Positions 45,078 through 58,164 of a stretch of 64,000 bases of DNA are shown in pieces. The notes beneath the pieces were generated by a model. That model searched no databases. It had not been told where the DNA came from and saw nothing but the letters and a program-made list of their open reading frames with translations. The stretch is from Sesamum alatum (taxonomy: Eukaryota > Streptophyta > Magnoliopsida > Lamiales > Pedaliaceae). Both the position numbers and the translations under genes were made by a program. The stretch's first letter is position 1. Every line of letters starts with the position of its first letter. The stretch spans positions 14,665,866-14,729,865 of the forward strand of contig JACGWO010000011.1 in the NCBI GenBank assembly GCA_034509735.1, written 5' to 3'.

Positions 45078-47627
45078 TCTCTCAAGATTTCTCTGTTTTC
45101 AGTCCTGTTTTATCTTTTTGCAAGTGTAAGAATAATACCAAGGCTGAATAAGATTTTTATTGCCTTAAGCAAGTGAGAATGCTGTAAGGAGATATATGAC
45201 TAGATTGCAATATAAAGCAATTCATGAATTCAGAAAGATTGTGCTGTAATACCCATGTTCTGGACCTTTAAGGAAGTTGCACAACCAACCATGTAATAAG
45301 AGAAACATTATCGACAATGGAAACACCAAATTCATGTAACCCCAACATGTATCAAATAAAGTCCAGGAAATTGCATGCACATTTGACACCATCCATAGAG
45401 AATTGCAAGCAGCACAATGTTAAATAAATTTGTTGTTTACAATTCGAAGAACACAATCAATACTGCACCAGAAACAGCATCGAGAACTTGCAATCCATCA
45501 ACAGCATCGAGAACTTGCAATCCATCAATGACTGTGAGAATATGGTACAAATACATTTCTCAATTATACAACTAAAATTGGATTCGTCACGTCTTTCCGG
45601 CTGTTCTGCTTGATATAAATCAAGAAGGCTCTCCATCTTCAAGGAATGGCATGCCAAGCACTTCTGTCTGCACTAAGACCAAAGTCCTATGAATTCAAGA
45701 AAAAGAAAAACATGATTTCAGAGTTCAATTTGACGCTACGCAGTTAGAAAAATCTAGAACCATCAGTAGGGTTCAAAATGGACCAGAAAAGAAAAGATTC
45801 TCCCAGAATAAACAAATGAAGACGAACATTATTCCACCTCTTCCTCAATTGAATATTTGAACAAAAAGGCTCCAATCATGCTTAAGGTATGCATATTTCT
45901 TAATAACTGCCTTATTCCTAATGGAGTCGACCTGCTGGTAAACTTTTCGCCGACTCTAGGATTAATCAGAAAATAAGGCCTGCCATCTATTTATGTCAGG
46001 AACATTTTGGATTTACCACGTAACAAGTAGAATGAGACTGAAGAAGGCGAGGTGTGATGAACAAAGTGTTTCTAATCATGAGACTAATATCTAGATTTAA
46101 AAGTTGTGGCACTTAAACATCTTATTCGTTCTTCCTCTTATAACTTTGGCATGGATCCAATTGAACAATCCGTCTTCCTTCCTCAAACGCTCCGTGTCAC
46201 CAGATTGCTGTTCCTCCCTCTCATAACTCCTCCATCCCACAGAAGTTAGGACTCCTGATACCTTTCTCAGCCACTCAAAACCAAAGGCCAAACAGTACTA
46301 AGTTGCTGCTTTCAGTTGTTTTGTGCACCATCACCATATTCCAGCCCTCTTACATGCATCAACCCCATCACATATAAAGGTGATCATATGTATAATCAAG
46401 CGAAGATTATTTAGCCAGAACATTGTTCTCTTTAGCCACAATTCTGAGTTTCAGCAAAAGATAATCTCAATCTCGAAAAATCTGTTCAACACCATGGTAT
46501 ACCCCAATTTAGTTCAGTAGTCAGTCTATCATAAAATTGTACGAACCGCTTTACACAACTTGTTGGCCTCTTTTCCCATTACACATCATGTGTTCGTTTA
46601 ATTATACTGAGGTAATCTTTAGGGGAATAAACTAAAACATTCTCAAATACAATTTAGTATTAACTAAATACAATGTCAGCTTCTGAAATGGACACCACTA
46701 GATTTACTTTTAATGTGGGGTCAACGATCATGAAACACAAGGATTAACTATATGAAGTATACAGAGATCAAGGACTACAAATAATATGAATGTGGGTCTA
46801 CGAATGGTATGAATGTCAAACAGGAAAACTTAGACAATGTTTAAAAAGATATAGTAGTAGATCTTATCTTCATGAGACTCCAAAATTAGGGACAAACAGA
46901 ATTTCAGTTCAACCATAAAAAATATTATGAACCCTCTGATTATATGTCTATTAGCAGAATCAAAAAGTTGAAGGCCAGAATCTGGCTGCAGCTTAATTGT
47001 TGTAATCCTCTGAATCCTTAGGGTTAGTGGAACTGATTCTCTCTTCCTATAAGGTTAACTAGGCTTTAGAACTTGTTTGAACATAATACTCAAAGAAAGA
47101 GGCAGTTCAAAGAGTTAGCTTGTCTCATTTACTGATTTCAAAGGCAGATTATTTTCAACAGCAATAAATTCCAATACTCTCCCACGAGTAACTGATAACA
47201 AGAAAGCACAAGACCACGGAATTCATTATTTACAATTTCATGGAACTCTAGGTGCAAGCCTTAGTAAAAGTACACATAAGAAACAATTCCAATCACGTTT
47301 GTTACATGTAGGTGCGTGATATTTCCTAGTCCATTATTACAAAACAATTCCAATCAACTTGTCCTGATTGTCCTCAAATTTCATCAAAAGCAGCACAAGA
47401 AAGGCAAAAATTCAATTCGTAGAACAAAGGCCTGAAACAAGAAAAAGGTTTCATATGTTTCTAAGACACTAATATGATCGGTAACTAAGACAGAAATGAT
47501 TTCCACAATAAGGCATCATCCCAAATTCCCATTCATAATGTATAAATCAATTAATGAGTAAGCTAACTTAAACCGCATAAGCCACAAAAGAAACCCTAAC
47601 CTGAGGGGAATTGAAATCCTCTCTCCT
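45078..47627. other. Intergenic between rbcS and SNRNP27, TE-poor
   Basis: The first 300 bp probably hold the rbcS 3' UTR (AATAAA at 45350). A 27-bp tandem duplication (CAGCATCGAGAACTTGCAAT) is at 45475-45528. No transposon ends are visible, unlike the rest of the window. On the minus strand a CAG|GTTAGG donor-like site occurs near 47605, just after the SNRNP27 stop, so part may be a 3' UTR intron of that gene. Short frames such as 46097-46291 (minus) have no known domain. Confidence 0.4.
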
Positions 47628-48227
47628 CTAACGATTGCGTTCAGCAGGCAGGGGGCGATTGAAGCCCCCGCGGCGGTTCATGTACTGCCGCGGCTGCCTC
47701 TTCGTGACCTTTCTCACGGCACCAACATCGTTTCCAGGGACCGGCTTCCCCTTCGTGGAATCGAACCCCACAGGAATTCCAAATTTCTTCATCATCTCCA
47801 TCTCATCCTCATCCATCAAATCCCCGTCCTTATTGCCGTCATCGTTGCTAACAGCATTCTCCTTTTGTTTCTTGTCTTTAGAAACGACATCATCCTTGCG
47901 CTTGTCCTTGTCCCTGTCCTTAGAAACCGCGTCGTCCTTATGGCGCTTCCGGGGAGGGGAGCTAGGGGAACGCGACCTGGAGCGTGAACGTGAGCGGTGG
48001 TGCCGGTGCCGGTGACGATGGCGGTCTCTCTCTTCGGGGGACCGAGTACGAGATCGAGTGTGGCGGGATCGAGTGCGGTCGGGCGTACGGGAACGCGAGC
48101 GCTTGCTCCGCTCTCGGTCCCGGTCCCGGTCCCGGTCGCGGTCAATGTCACGGTCGTCTCGGTTTCTCCTCCGGTCACGGTCTCTTTCTCTATCGCGGTC
48201 GCGGTCGCGGTCACGGCGGTCGCTCAT
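47628..48227 (-). CDS. SNRNP27: U4/U6.U5 tri-snRNP 27 kDa protein (SNRNP27)
   Basis: A single-exon frame encodes 199 residues from [10 protein letters not shown]; the open frame extends further upstream, but this ATG begins the conserved protein. Residues 1 to about 110 are Arg/Asp/Ser/Glu repeats ([26 protein letters not shown]), an RS-like phosphorylatable region. A Lys/Asp linker follows. The C-terminal 60 residues are the diagnostic SNRNP27 domain: [26 protein letters not shown], then [15 protein letters not shown]. The protein belongs to the U4/U6.U5 tri-snRNP and acts in pre-mRNA splicing in the nucleus. A family B MITE sits 104 bp upstream of the start codon, so the native promoter is short or includes that element. 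Confidence 0.95.
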   Translation of the reverse strand: MSDRRDRDRDRDRERDRDRRRNRDDRDIDRDRDRDRDRERSKRSRSRTPDRTRSRHTRSRTRSPEERDRHRHRHRHHRSRSRSRSRSPSSPPRKRHKDDAVSKDRDKDKRKDDVVSKDKKQKENAVSNDDGNKDGDLMDEDEMEMMKKFGIPVGFDSTKGKPVPGNDVGAVRKVTKRQPRQYMNRRGGFNRPLPAERNR

Positions 48228-48330
48228 GGCGGAGGAAGGAAGGGAGTGAATTTGAAGAGGTGAGGTTTTTTGGAAGCAGCGGGGTTTAGAGCTAATTATT
48301 ACAATAGCAAGCAGCAACACTTTGCTCTAA

Positions 48331-48755
48331 GGAAAATTACACTCCCCGCCAACGGGGTTTGGCGTAATTACACGAAAATTTCCTGTAATTAAAAAATTAT
48401 ATTTAATATTTTTGAAATTTATTTTTGTCTAATAAATAGATCCCTCCATTAATTAAAATTTATCGAATTTATTGATATTAACAAAAAAAAAAACTGAATA
48501 AAAATCGATGTTTACCCTCGATTGACTTATTAATTACTTAATGCAGGCCAAACAAATCTTTTATAACTAAATTACTCTCACCTTTAATTCAATTTCTTTT
48601 GCTAATATCAATAAATTTTGTGAATTTTTGACTAATGGAGGGACCTATTTGGTAGACAAAAGCGAACCTCAAGAGTAGTAGATGTAATTTCTCAAATTTC
48701 AGGGAGTCTACGTGTAATTATATCAAATTTCATGGGAAGGAAGTGTAATTATCCC
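48331..48755. mobile_element. Foldback MITE, family B, upstream of SNRNP27
   Basis: The 425-bp element starts GGAAAATTACACTCCCC and ends GAAGTGTAATTATCCC. Flanks TTGCTCTAA (48322-48330 and 48756-48764) are a perfect 9-bp target duplication. It lies 104 bp 5' of the SNRNP27 start codon, in the 5' UTR or core promoter. Confidence 0.93.
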
Positions 48756-48764
48756 TTGCTCTAA

Positions 48765-49422
<658 letters not shown>

Positions 49423-49478
49423 TTTTTAGGTGAGAAAAGTATTGTAACTTCTTGTCTGAAAATACTAGATGTTGACCC

Positions 49479-50343
49479 TCAATGCTTTTAGAATCGGATC
49501 GAGAATCGAACCGATCAAGCTACTGGGTCACTGGTTCGATCGGTTGGACCGAATTGAAAAAATCGATTAACCCGGACCCTAATATATATATATATGTATA
49601 TATACACACATAATATACTAATCATTATGTATCAATTAATTAAGCAAAATATGAGAAAAATAAAAGCAAACTTAAGTTAAGAAAAATATGAGAAAAATCA
49701 GAAAGACTCAAGTCAAGTTTATTATCCCACATGGGAAAGAATAAGTAAAATTTGAACACTTTAGCCTATAAATAAGGAATAATTTAAGTCTAAGAAAAGC
49801 TCAAGTCAAGTTTATTATCACACATGGAAAAAGAATAAGTAAAGTTTGAACATTTTAGCCTATAAATAAGGAATAGCTTTAGCCTAAGGAAAAGCTCAAG
49901 TCAAGTTTATTATCCCACATGGGAAGAGAATAAGTAAAGTTTGAACACTTTAGCCTATAAATAAGGAATAGCTTAAGTCTAAGAAAAAACTCAAGTCAAG
50001 TTTATCATCCCACAAGGGAAAAAAATAAGTAAAGTTTGAACATTTTAGCTTATAAATAAGGAATAGCTTATGTCAAACTTATTGTCCTACATCGAAAAAT
50101 TATAAACCAAGTTTAAGTACTTGAGGCTATAACTATAGAAAAATTTAAGTCCAAAAAATATTACATTGCACTATGTTTTTTAAATATCTTTTTAAGTGAG
50201 GTCAAAACCAATTTTGATTGGGTCACTGATTTTGACCGATTTTATTGAGTCTTGATCGGTTCACACTGGTTTTGACCTCACCAGCCCAGGCATATGGCCG
50301 TTCTCGATTGAATCGGCCGCTCCGGGCCGGTTTTCAAAACACC
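49479..50343. mobile_element. hAT-like MITE with internal tandem repeats
   Basis: Left end TGCTTTTAGAATCGGATCGAG approximately matches the inverse of the right end CCGGGCCGGTTTTCAAAACACC. GTTGACCC (49471-49478) and GTTGACAC (50344-50351) are an 8-bp target duplication with one mismatch, as for hAT elements. CGGTT/GACCG motifs fill both terminal regions, and the centre is a tandem array. Confidence 0.75.
49700..50085. repeat. About 94-bp tandem repeat with TATA-like boxes
   Basis: Four copies begin CTCAAGTCAAGTTTAT at 49707, 49800, 49895 and 49990, with a decayed fifth near 50070. Each contains ATCCCACATGGGA-like, AGTTTGAACA(C/T)TTTAGC and CTATAAATAAGGAATA. The last is a TATA-like box. The unit resembles a piece of plant LTR promoter. 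Confidence 0.9.
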
Positions 50344-50351
50344 GTTGACAC

Positions 50352-51788
50352 TTATTTAAGGACAGGTAAAAATGCAACTCCGAGACAAAAACACAACCTT
50401 AGAGGTGGAACACAGCCTGGGTGTGTTCTTTCTAGGTGTCTTCTTTCTATTCACAGGTTAAAATTCTAAATTGAAGACACGGTCTGGATGTGTAACTCTC
50501 AGTTTGGATGCTAAATGTGCTTGTTTTGAAAACATGCACATGTCTTAGAATACGACTTAACCATGTTTAAGTTTTCTTTTCTTTTTTGACAACTACAGAC
50601 GAACCGATATGTCAAACACATTATCATTTCTGAGCCATATTTTCGCCGCAGAAATGGTCAGAGGAACCAAAATGGGATCCACACTAAAATTTATGGACTC
50701 TAAAATTAATAAATGAACTTTACGGACTAAAGTGATTCTAAATACAAATTTAATGAACCAATTATACTATTTATCCTAAAATCAAATTAGAAATTAGAAG
50801 CCTGCAGCCCAGATGTGTAGTTGATATTAAGGCAGGGGCCCAAGAACGAATTGGGTAACTAGGTTCAAATTAGTTGGGCCCAATTAATGGCATAGTCCAC
50901 CAAGTTCTACCTCTTATACTCTTAATGGGCATACTTGTATAGTAAAATCTATATTCACTTGACCCACCATTAGAATTACGGATTGAATTTTTTATCGCAA
51001 TTCAATTGTATCTTTTATTTCGTTTTTGGATCTACACATTATGTGTATAAAATTTTTTCTTAATTAAAATTAAAAATATAAATTTTATATTCATGACGTA
51101 CATATGTGAAATGAAATAGAAGATTTAATAAGAAATTCAATTCGTCATTCTAGACTTCCAGCGTAGCACCAACTTTACTTAGTCCTGGCTATTTTTTGGA
51201 TAATTGGTTATAAACAAATTGATTTCGAAATAATTGATTTTGTAAAATCGTGGTTGGCCAAAAACTCCAGCTTGTAACTTTTACATCCCATAAGTGATAT
51301 ACCTTGAGTTGTTAAATACTTTTAAAAGTGATTTTTAGAGGTCCAACTGTTCGTTCAAACTCGTCTTTAGGGCTTAGTGTGAGTTACGCATATTATAGAA
51401 ATTATGCTATTTAATTGAACTTATAAATGAACTCGTATGTGTGAATATTTAACTGATTTAATGTTTTGAATTTTATTTTGAAATATTTAGTGAATCTTTC
51501 TACGTTTTTTATTTAATTTTTATAATTTTCTTAGAATTATTCCATTTATATTTTTATTTGGTAAATTTTTTGAACATGAGTTGTTTTTACTATTGGACTA
51601 TCCCAATATATTTTACTTATCTGTTCAAAAGACGGTTTTTTTAAGTTCAAAATCTTACTCCGCTGATTCTAAGATGTTTAAAGCTTCTAAGACTTATATT
51701 TTCTTTTTATGAGTAATTAATTTTATAATTTATAGAACTTATAAATGTATGATCTTATTTTAAACACAAGCACCTAAAATTGTAACGA
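50352..51788. other. Intergenic DNA
   Basis: No ORF above 80 codons, RNA gene or clearly bounded repeat is visible. Base composition is ordinary AT-rich intergenic sequence. Confidence 0.45.
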
Positions 51789-51797
51789 TAAAATAAG

Positions 51798-53225
51798 GGT
51801 TAAATTCCATCCCCTGTGTTTTCAATAAATTGCCGAAACCCCCTAGTGTTAAGAAAACATGAGTCCTCATGTTTTGCAAATCCAGCATGAAACCCCCCTT
51901 TCATTAAAAATAAACGGAAAGCAGGAAACACACGTCCTTAGTGCAATATGGCATGTTTTTGGCGTGTTTAGACCATTTTTGTTGTTGTTTTTTTTTTTTT
52001 TTGGTTGGTCAAAATGCCACTTTGATGTATATAAAAGGAACCATGGTCAAAATTCACTTGTTTTAATCTTACTTTTAGTGACTTTTGTTTTTTTTGTATT
52101 TTCCTCCCTCATGAAAAAATTAAATAACTTGGTTCTTTAATATATTTATTTAAATATATGTTTTAGAAATTATAATTATAGTTGAAAAAAGATATAAAAT
52201 ATCTTCTGGTTGAGGCGCGACTATCTCGCTCTCTTTATGGAGATTCAAGCCTACTGTAGTAAAAATATTCTCACTGGTCCAGCAATATCACTCTTGACTT
52301 GTCCCATCTAGGATACAACAGCCCGACAAAGTCGTATCACTCTAACATACTCTAGACAAGTTGCAGAGTACAAAACTCCACAAAAAAGAACATCTTCCTT
52401 CAACTAATATAACTCTCTCTAATAGGATTATTGCATGTAGAAATATTATATATGTGTATGTGTATCATCAAGGTAGAATGGTGCTCCTTTTATAGGTGTA
52501 GAAATCATTCACTATGTTAATGTAAATTAGTGGACAATAATGTAATAAGTTACAAGAGAGATAGCGAGGGTAAAGACTAGTAAGTGGGTATATAATGCAT
52601 ATGAATATGGTGTAGTGGGGTGATCGATGGTAATGAAGAGAAATGTTATAAGCATTACGGCTATAAACATTCACCAAAACCACTAACCTCAACATCAATG
52701 GAGGAAATATGAAAATATATATGGTATAATTTTAATATTAAAATGCAATATATGCATATATACCAACAAATTTGGGGGCGATGGGAATGTCACACCCCTT
52801 CTAATTGGGCAATCATCGTCGCTCAAATTTGCATAGTCTTCCAAATTGGGGGTCGTTGCTCGTTTTTTACGCTAGGGCGACCATCATCGCCCGAATTGCA
52901 TTATGTGGCGGGGATGGATTAGGGGGTTAGCAGTGGAGAGATCGTGGGTTAATTTAAAATTATCATTTTATAAAATAATAATTTTATTTTGTAAAATTTA
53001 TAATTAAAATAAGAAATATTACATAATAAATAAGAACATAATAGTCACTTAATCGGTATATATATATATATATATATAAAATTAACAGTATTAAGTGCAA
53101 TTAACAAAGATGGACACGTGAGCTAGCTTTAAGAAAACATATGGACAATTTTCCCTATATTTGAAACAAAGGGGAGGGTGTGTTATCTGAATTTTAAAAC
53201 ACAAGGGGTTTTATGCAATTTGGTC
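51798..53225. mobile_element. Large foldback MITE, family C-related, with inner LTR-like insert
   Basis: It starts GGTTAAATTCCATCCCCTGT and ends AAGGGGTTTTATGCAATTTGGTC. Flanks TAAAATAAG (51789-51797 and 53226-53234) are a perfect 9-bp target duplication. The 1428-bp length comes partly from an inner LTR-like segment at about 52200-52740 and a GGCGA/TCGCC-rich segment at 52776-52920. Confidence 0.82.
52200..52740 (-). repeat. LTR-like segment inside the MITE
   Basis: On the minus strand CCTATAAAAGGAGCACC (about 52482-52498) is a strong TATA box, followed by sequence running to GCGACTATCTCGC-type termini. This resembles the U3/R part of an LTR. Exact ends and class are not settled. Confidence 0.35.
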
Positions 53226-53478
53226 TAAAATAAGCCGATGAAACTTATATGATGTTAGGAATAACAATTTTTGCAATTAATATGATTAAAAAATCAAAGA
53301 ATTTTGTTAAAATTTTAAAAATATATGGCCAAAATAAGTTGATAGCTATTAACTCGTAAAAAGAGCTTAAAAGCTCCAAACACCTTATGTTTTGATCTTA
53401 TAAGCATATTGACTACAAAATTTATCTAATACTTTTTAACATGTTATAAGTTCTCAAAATCTTATAAACCATTATTAA

Positions 53479-53803
53479 GGCTTAAAGACACATTTTTGGT
53501 CATGTAACTATACCTTATTCTCGTTTTAGTCCTTCATTTTTCTAGGGTTTCAAAAATGTCCTATAGCTTTTTAATTGTCACGATTTTGGTCCTCATTTCG
53601 CCGAAATTTCTTCAAAGTTGTCGTAAATGTTTGACGTGGCGGCCCAAATTTCAAACATTTCCGCCGATGTCGAAGAAATTCCGACGAAAGAAGGACCAAA
53701 ATTGTGACAATAAAAAAGTTACAGGACCTTTTTGAAACCCTAAAAAAATAAAGGACTAATATAATAATGGGGTACGGCAAAGGACCAAAAATATCTTCAA
53801 TCC
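53479..53803. mobile_element. Foldback MITE, family I
   Basis: GGCTTAAAGACACATTTTTGG at the left pairs with CCAAAAATATCTTCAATCC at the right, with ATTTCGCCGAAATTTC near the centre. Flanks CATTATTAA (53470-53478) and CGTTATTAA (53804-53812) are a 9-bp target duplication with one mismatch. Confidence 0.85.
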
Positions 53804-53821
53804 CGTTATTAATTATTTATA

Positions 53822-54254
53822 GGGTGAATCACAGCTACCTCCCATGAGGTTTAACATAATTGCAAATACCCTCTCGTTATTTGAAAAATTATAAATACCC
53901 ACCTGAGGTTTGTAACTATCTAACAAATAACTCATTTCCATTCATTTTTATAGGTGAACTGGCCAAAATGCCCTTATGCGTTGAATTAATTATTATTTGA
54001 TTCTTAATTTTTTTTTTGGACTACAGTACGCTGGGAGAGGTTTCTTAAGTTTTTGACACAGATGAGCAATAATGCAATTTGTCTCGGTTGATTTTTCTAC
54101 AATTTTTTTTTAAAAAAAAATCAAGGGCAAATTGATCAATTTCAGGCATTTGATTAAAAATTACAAACCTCAGGAGGATATTTGTAATTTTTAAAACAAC
54201 AAGAGAATATTTATAATTATGTCAAATCTCAGGAAAGATAGATGTAAGTTACCC
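53822..54254. mobile_element. Foldback MITE, family A
   Basis: The 433-bp element starts GGGTGAATCACAGCTACC and ends GATGTAAGTTACCC. Flanks TTATTTATA (53813-53821 and 54255-54263) are a perfect 9-bp target duplication that begins on the base after the neighbouring element's own duplication ends. Confidence 0.93.
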
Positions 54255-54263
54255 TTATTTATA

Positions 54264-55710
54264 CCCTTATGGCCTTATCCAAACACCCCTATCTAAGTTC
54301 TTTTCGTGAATGGTGATTTAAGTTGATTAAAGCAAGTATTGGTAAAAGGGAAAGGCAGTTAAGATTCTGCATTCAAACAATGCAAATTCCCCCAAAAATA
54401 CACCTCTTTTCACACTGCCCCAAAAATTTTGTTGAATTATGCTTTTTACCCCACAAACATTCACATCAATCAATGTCTCTATTTCAAGACAAAAGTGCAG
54501 CACCAAGGTCCGAGTTTTGTGGGCATGGCTTCATTCAGCCCCATCTGCCCCCTAACTTCAAAATCGAGAAATTCAATGTCATTCATGTGAATTTGTATCC
54601 ACATAAATTGTGAATTTTTGAATTAACACACAATGATAATATTACATGCGATCTAATAATTTTTACGTGGGTACAAACTCGCATGAGCACATCACTACAC
54701 CCAGCCCGACACCCTTCACATGCTTTCTTTACACAATTGTGAGCGATTCTTGGTGCACCCTTGATTTAGGAGTGGATCTAACGTCCACAATTGGAAACCC
54801 ATTTGTATAAGTTTTGGATGGATTGATTCTGTATGATTTTTGAATGGATAAGATTGAATAAAATTGGTCTGAGTATACAATATAGTTATGTTATGGAGAG
54901 AAGGTCATGAAAGTTGTTTGAGTGTTAATTCAAGAATTCGCAGCGGATTGATCGTCTAAGACCATTATATGATAAATGAAGCACAATCATGAATTTGAGA
55001 ATCAGTGGTGGATTTTCCATCTATCGTTGATTGGAACTAATCTAATGTAGGGTTCGATTGTATTAAGACCTATCAATTACAAAAAGGGCCCGAAATGTGA
55101 AGAATTTGACAATGCCGAATCAATTAAAGATCCACATATTTTGTTCGGATCATGTTAACTTTGAAAACTCCAATAAATTCATATAGTCGTTGATTTATAC
55201 ATTGATATATGAAGTTAATTGCTAAATGTTATTTTAATGTGACTGTTACCTTTGTTAGGATTACATCAATATTTTGTATCAAACTGCTCAAAATATTCTT
55301 TTAAACCATGAAGTATAATTTTAAATATTTTTTAGATTATGGACTACAATACCCTTTTTAAAAATATACAATGTATAAACATATAGAAGCAAATGTGACA
55401 TTGCACAAGATCATATTTTTTAACATTTTTCCAAAAATTAAAAATCTTAAGGATAAAGTTGATATTTCCACTTCACCGTCCAAAGATTACATAATTATGC
55501 TAGATATCATAAAAAATCGATAATTTTTCAAATAACAAAAGAATATTTGTAATGTATCAAATGTCATAAGTGCTTGATGTAATTTATCTTATGGCGGTTT
55601 TAATACTTTAAAGTAATGTAAAATTTTCTATTAATTTACTTACCATCTTACTGAGAACTTAGACCAATAGTAGCTTGAATACGATCTCGAAAACTGTCAT
55701 TGTAAAATAT
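54264..55710. other. Intergenic DNA
   Basis: A 96-residue frame at 54323-54613 has no recognisable domain. No transposon ends or RNA genes are visible. Probably decayed non-coding sequence. Confidence 0.4.
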
Positions 55711-56112
55711 GGAAAAAAAATGCAATTCACCCCTTTGTGATATGAGAATTGAGAAAAAAAAAAAAAAAAAAAAAACTTTTGCATAAGAAAAAGAACAAAA
55801 TAAATTATTCCATGTATTTTGAAAAAAGAAGCAAATTACCACATCTAAACTGTTCGAACCTACGATATAGGTGTGGAGTCTATTTTTATAGTAGTGTGTG
55901 TATATTGTTTCTTGGTTTGCTTTGAAGTTATTGATGGTAGATTTAATAATTAATATTATTGTAATGCGTACTGAATATTGTAGTAATATATTGATTGCTT
56001 TAATAATATCGTTGTATTTTTTTTAAAAAAAAGGAGATAATTTGCCTTTTTTTCTATTGAATTTTTTTTACTCATTTCTCATACCACATCGAGTTAAATT
56101 GCATTTTAACCC
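55711..56112. mobile_element. Foldback MITE, family C, with SINE-like insert
   Basis: GGAAAAAAAATGCAATTCACCCC at the left and AAATTGCATTTTAACCC at the right are the family C ends. Between them CTGTTCGAACCTACGATATA and TTGTAATGCGTACTGAATAT match the SINE-like copy at 18460-18700. A clear 9-bp duplication is not seen. Confidence 0.6.
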
Positions 56113-56650
56113 GCAAAGTACATATCACAACCTACTTACTAGAGCCTATTTAGTTTTATTTTCAAGCTCCATTTTCAGTAGTTGTAAATAATTTCATTTG
56201 ATTTTTGTGTATGGCCAAAAGTATGTTTGATTTTGTGCGTGGGGAATATATCTTGTTTACACATACACGCATGAAAAGGACCTATTTTCTTGAATTTAAT
56301 ATTTTTTTATTAAATACTTTGAGGATGATTAAAAATATGATTTATGCAAATAAAAACAAAAGTGTATTGATGGGGTGTTTGTAATATCTTCTACTTTTAT
56401 AATGCGAAAAAAATTGTAATGAAAGTTGAGAGTGTTTCAAAACAAAAATGACAAAAAAGTTGAGATTCGAGTGTTTCACAAAATAACTTTACTTTTATAA
56501 TTTTATTAATATATCGTAGAAGTTTCAATTTAACTTAAAAAAAATTCAAAAACAGGAACTATGACTAAAAATATTAAGTTGATAAACACTTATTTTTATT
56601 TTAAACTGATGAAAATACTCGATTGCAAAAGTTGCTCCCAAAAAACAAGG
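56113..56650. other. Intergenic DNA
   Basis: AT-rich sequence with no ORF, repeat border or RNA gene that I can support. Confidence 0.4.
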
Positions 56651-57160
56651 GATAAATTCATTGCCCTTCATGAGGTTTTTGGTGTAATTACACGTAAACC
56701 TCTGTTGTTTGAAAATTTTCATCTAGTACACTAGTTTTTTGTTTCAATCTAACAAATTGACCCCTTTCATTAGTCAAAATCCACCAAGTTTATTGATATT
56801 AGCAACAGAGTTGAATGTAAATTCATATTTGTCCTCAATTAATTTATTACTGATATATTATGGGTCAAACAAATCATTTTGGACCAAACCATCCTTATAC
56901 AAGGGCATTAGTTTGTGAATATGTATAATTGTAATTTGATCAGAAAAGATTTGTTTGACCTGCAATAAGTGAGTAATAAGCCAATAGGTGGAAAACATGG
57001 ATTTCATTCAACTTTTTTGCTAAATTCAGTAAACTTTGACCAACATATGAATTTATTTGTTGAACAGAAACAAAATATCAGAGATACTAAATATACTTGT
57101 CCAAACTTAAAGAAAAATATATGTAATTATATCATATCTCAGAGAATGACGCGTAATTAT
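56651..57160. mobile_element. Foldback MITE, family B, diverged
   Basis: GGGATAAATTCATTGCCC and TTGGTGTAATTACACGTAAA at the left and ATGTAATTATATCATATCTC at the right are family B blocks, as are CTAACAAATTGACCCC and its partner. The right terminus has decayed into an A-run, so no duplication is seen. Confidence 0.6.
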
Positions 57161-57854
57161 AAAAAAAAAATAAAAAAATCACAGAAGTGGTTAGGCTTGA
57201 ACTATCTTGACAAAATTCCGACGTTTGATTTCCAAAATGACTTAAAAGCCCACTTGTCAGAACTGATCTCTGCATGGAAATCTCTAAAGTCCAAACCGAA
57301 CTCACCAATCACCTTATGTTCTTCCAAACCTCATTGAACCAACCAAAGAATTCAATTCAATACAACAGTAAAACGGGTCGGATCCTGTCTTGACCCGTTA
57401 ACCCCGTCTGCATTATTTCCACACAAAAGCTAGTTTATAGCCAACCACTCCAATCATTTCATGCTGGATTCAAGAACACACAGACCAGTGTTTTGGTTAA
57501 TAATTCAGGCCCCCTTGTTAGGCTGTTACAAATATACATCATTAATTTTTCTGAAACAAACACATCTCACCACCACATAGACTCTCATTTGACCCTTTTC
57601 TTCCAAGTCTTGTCTGTCCCCTTTACTGTGTGTTGTGTGTGTATGTGTGTGAGAGAGAGAGAGAGAGGCTTCTCATTTACTACAAGTAGTACTTGAAGAA
57701 ATTAAAAACCTGTCTTCTATTCTGTCCTGTTTTTGAGTGTTGAGTGTGGGGAGTTCCCATTCTTGATTCTTGTACTTGAGAGTTCTGTTGGCTTGTGAAT
57801 ACAGACAGTGTCCTTTGGACTTGGAGAGAAGCTTTTAATTAGTACAAGAAGAGC
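57161..57854 (+). promoter_or_regulatory. Upstream and 5' UTR region of the RLCK gene
   Basis: A (GT)n(GA)n microsatellite lies at 57628-57667, about 190 bp before the start codon, followed by sequence that could be a 5' UTR. No confident TATA box was found. Confidence 0.35.
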
Positions 57855-58129
57855 ATGAGGTACATTCGGACAGCCAGCCTCAAGAGGCTCTTCTCCCTCA
57901 GACGCCATGGTTTTGATGAAGAACTCCTGTCCAAAGACTCCGATTTCACTACAGCGCCTGAAGAGAAATCAGACCATTTTCAAAAGCCCAAATGGAAATG
58001 CTTTTCCTATGAAGAAATCTTTGCTGCCACCACTGGTTTTTCCTCAGGTCCACTCTTCTTTCTCTCTCTCTCTCTCTCGAGGAAAATAAAGATGCCCCCT
58101 TTTCTTGTTTTGTTTCATAGTACTCAGAT

Positions 58130-58164
<35 letters not shown>

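Noticed and set aside
46097..46291. 64-residue minus-strand frame between rbcS and SNRNP27
   Set aside because: Reasonable amino acid mix but no recognised family and no supporting signals; could be UTR or intron sequence.
47984..48289. Plus-strand frames opposite SNRNP27
   Set aside because: They arise from the Arg/Asp codon repeats read backwards; the minus frame has the diagnostic SNRNP27 C terminus.
51859..52140. 93-residue frame in the family C-related MITE
   Set aside because: T-rich hydrophobic translation of an inverted-repeat arm; no start context or homology.
54323..54613. 96-residue plus-strand frame
   Set aside because: No domain, no family resemblance and no splice context; chance ORF length for this composition.
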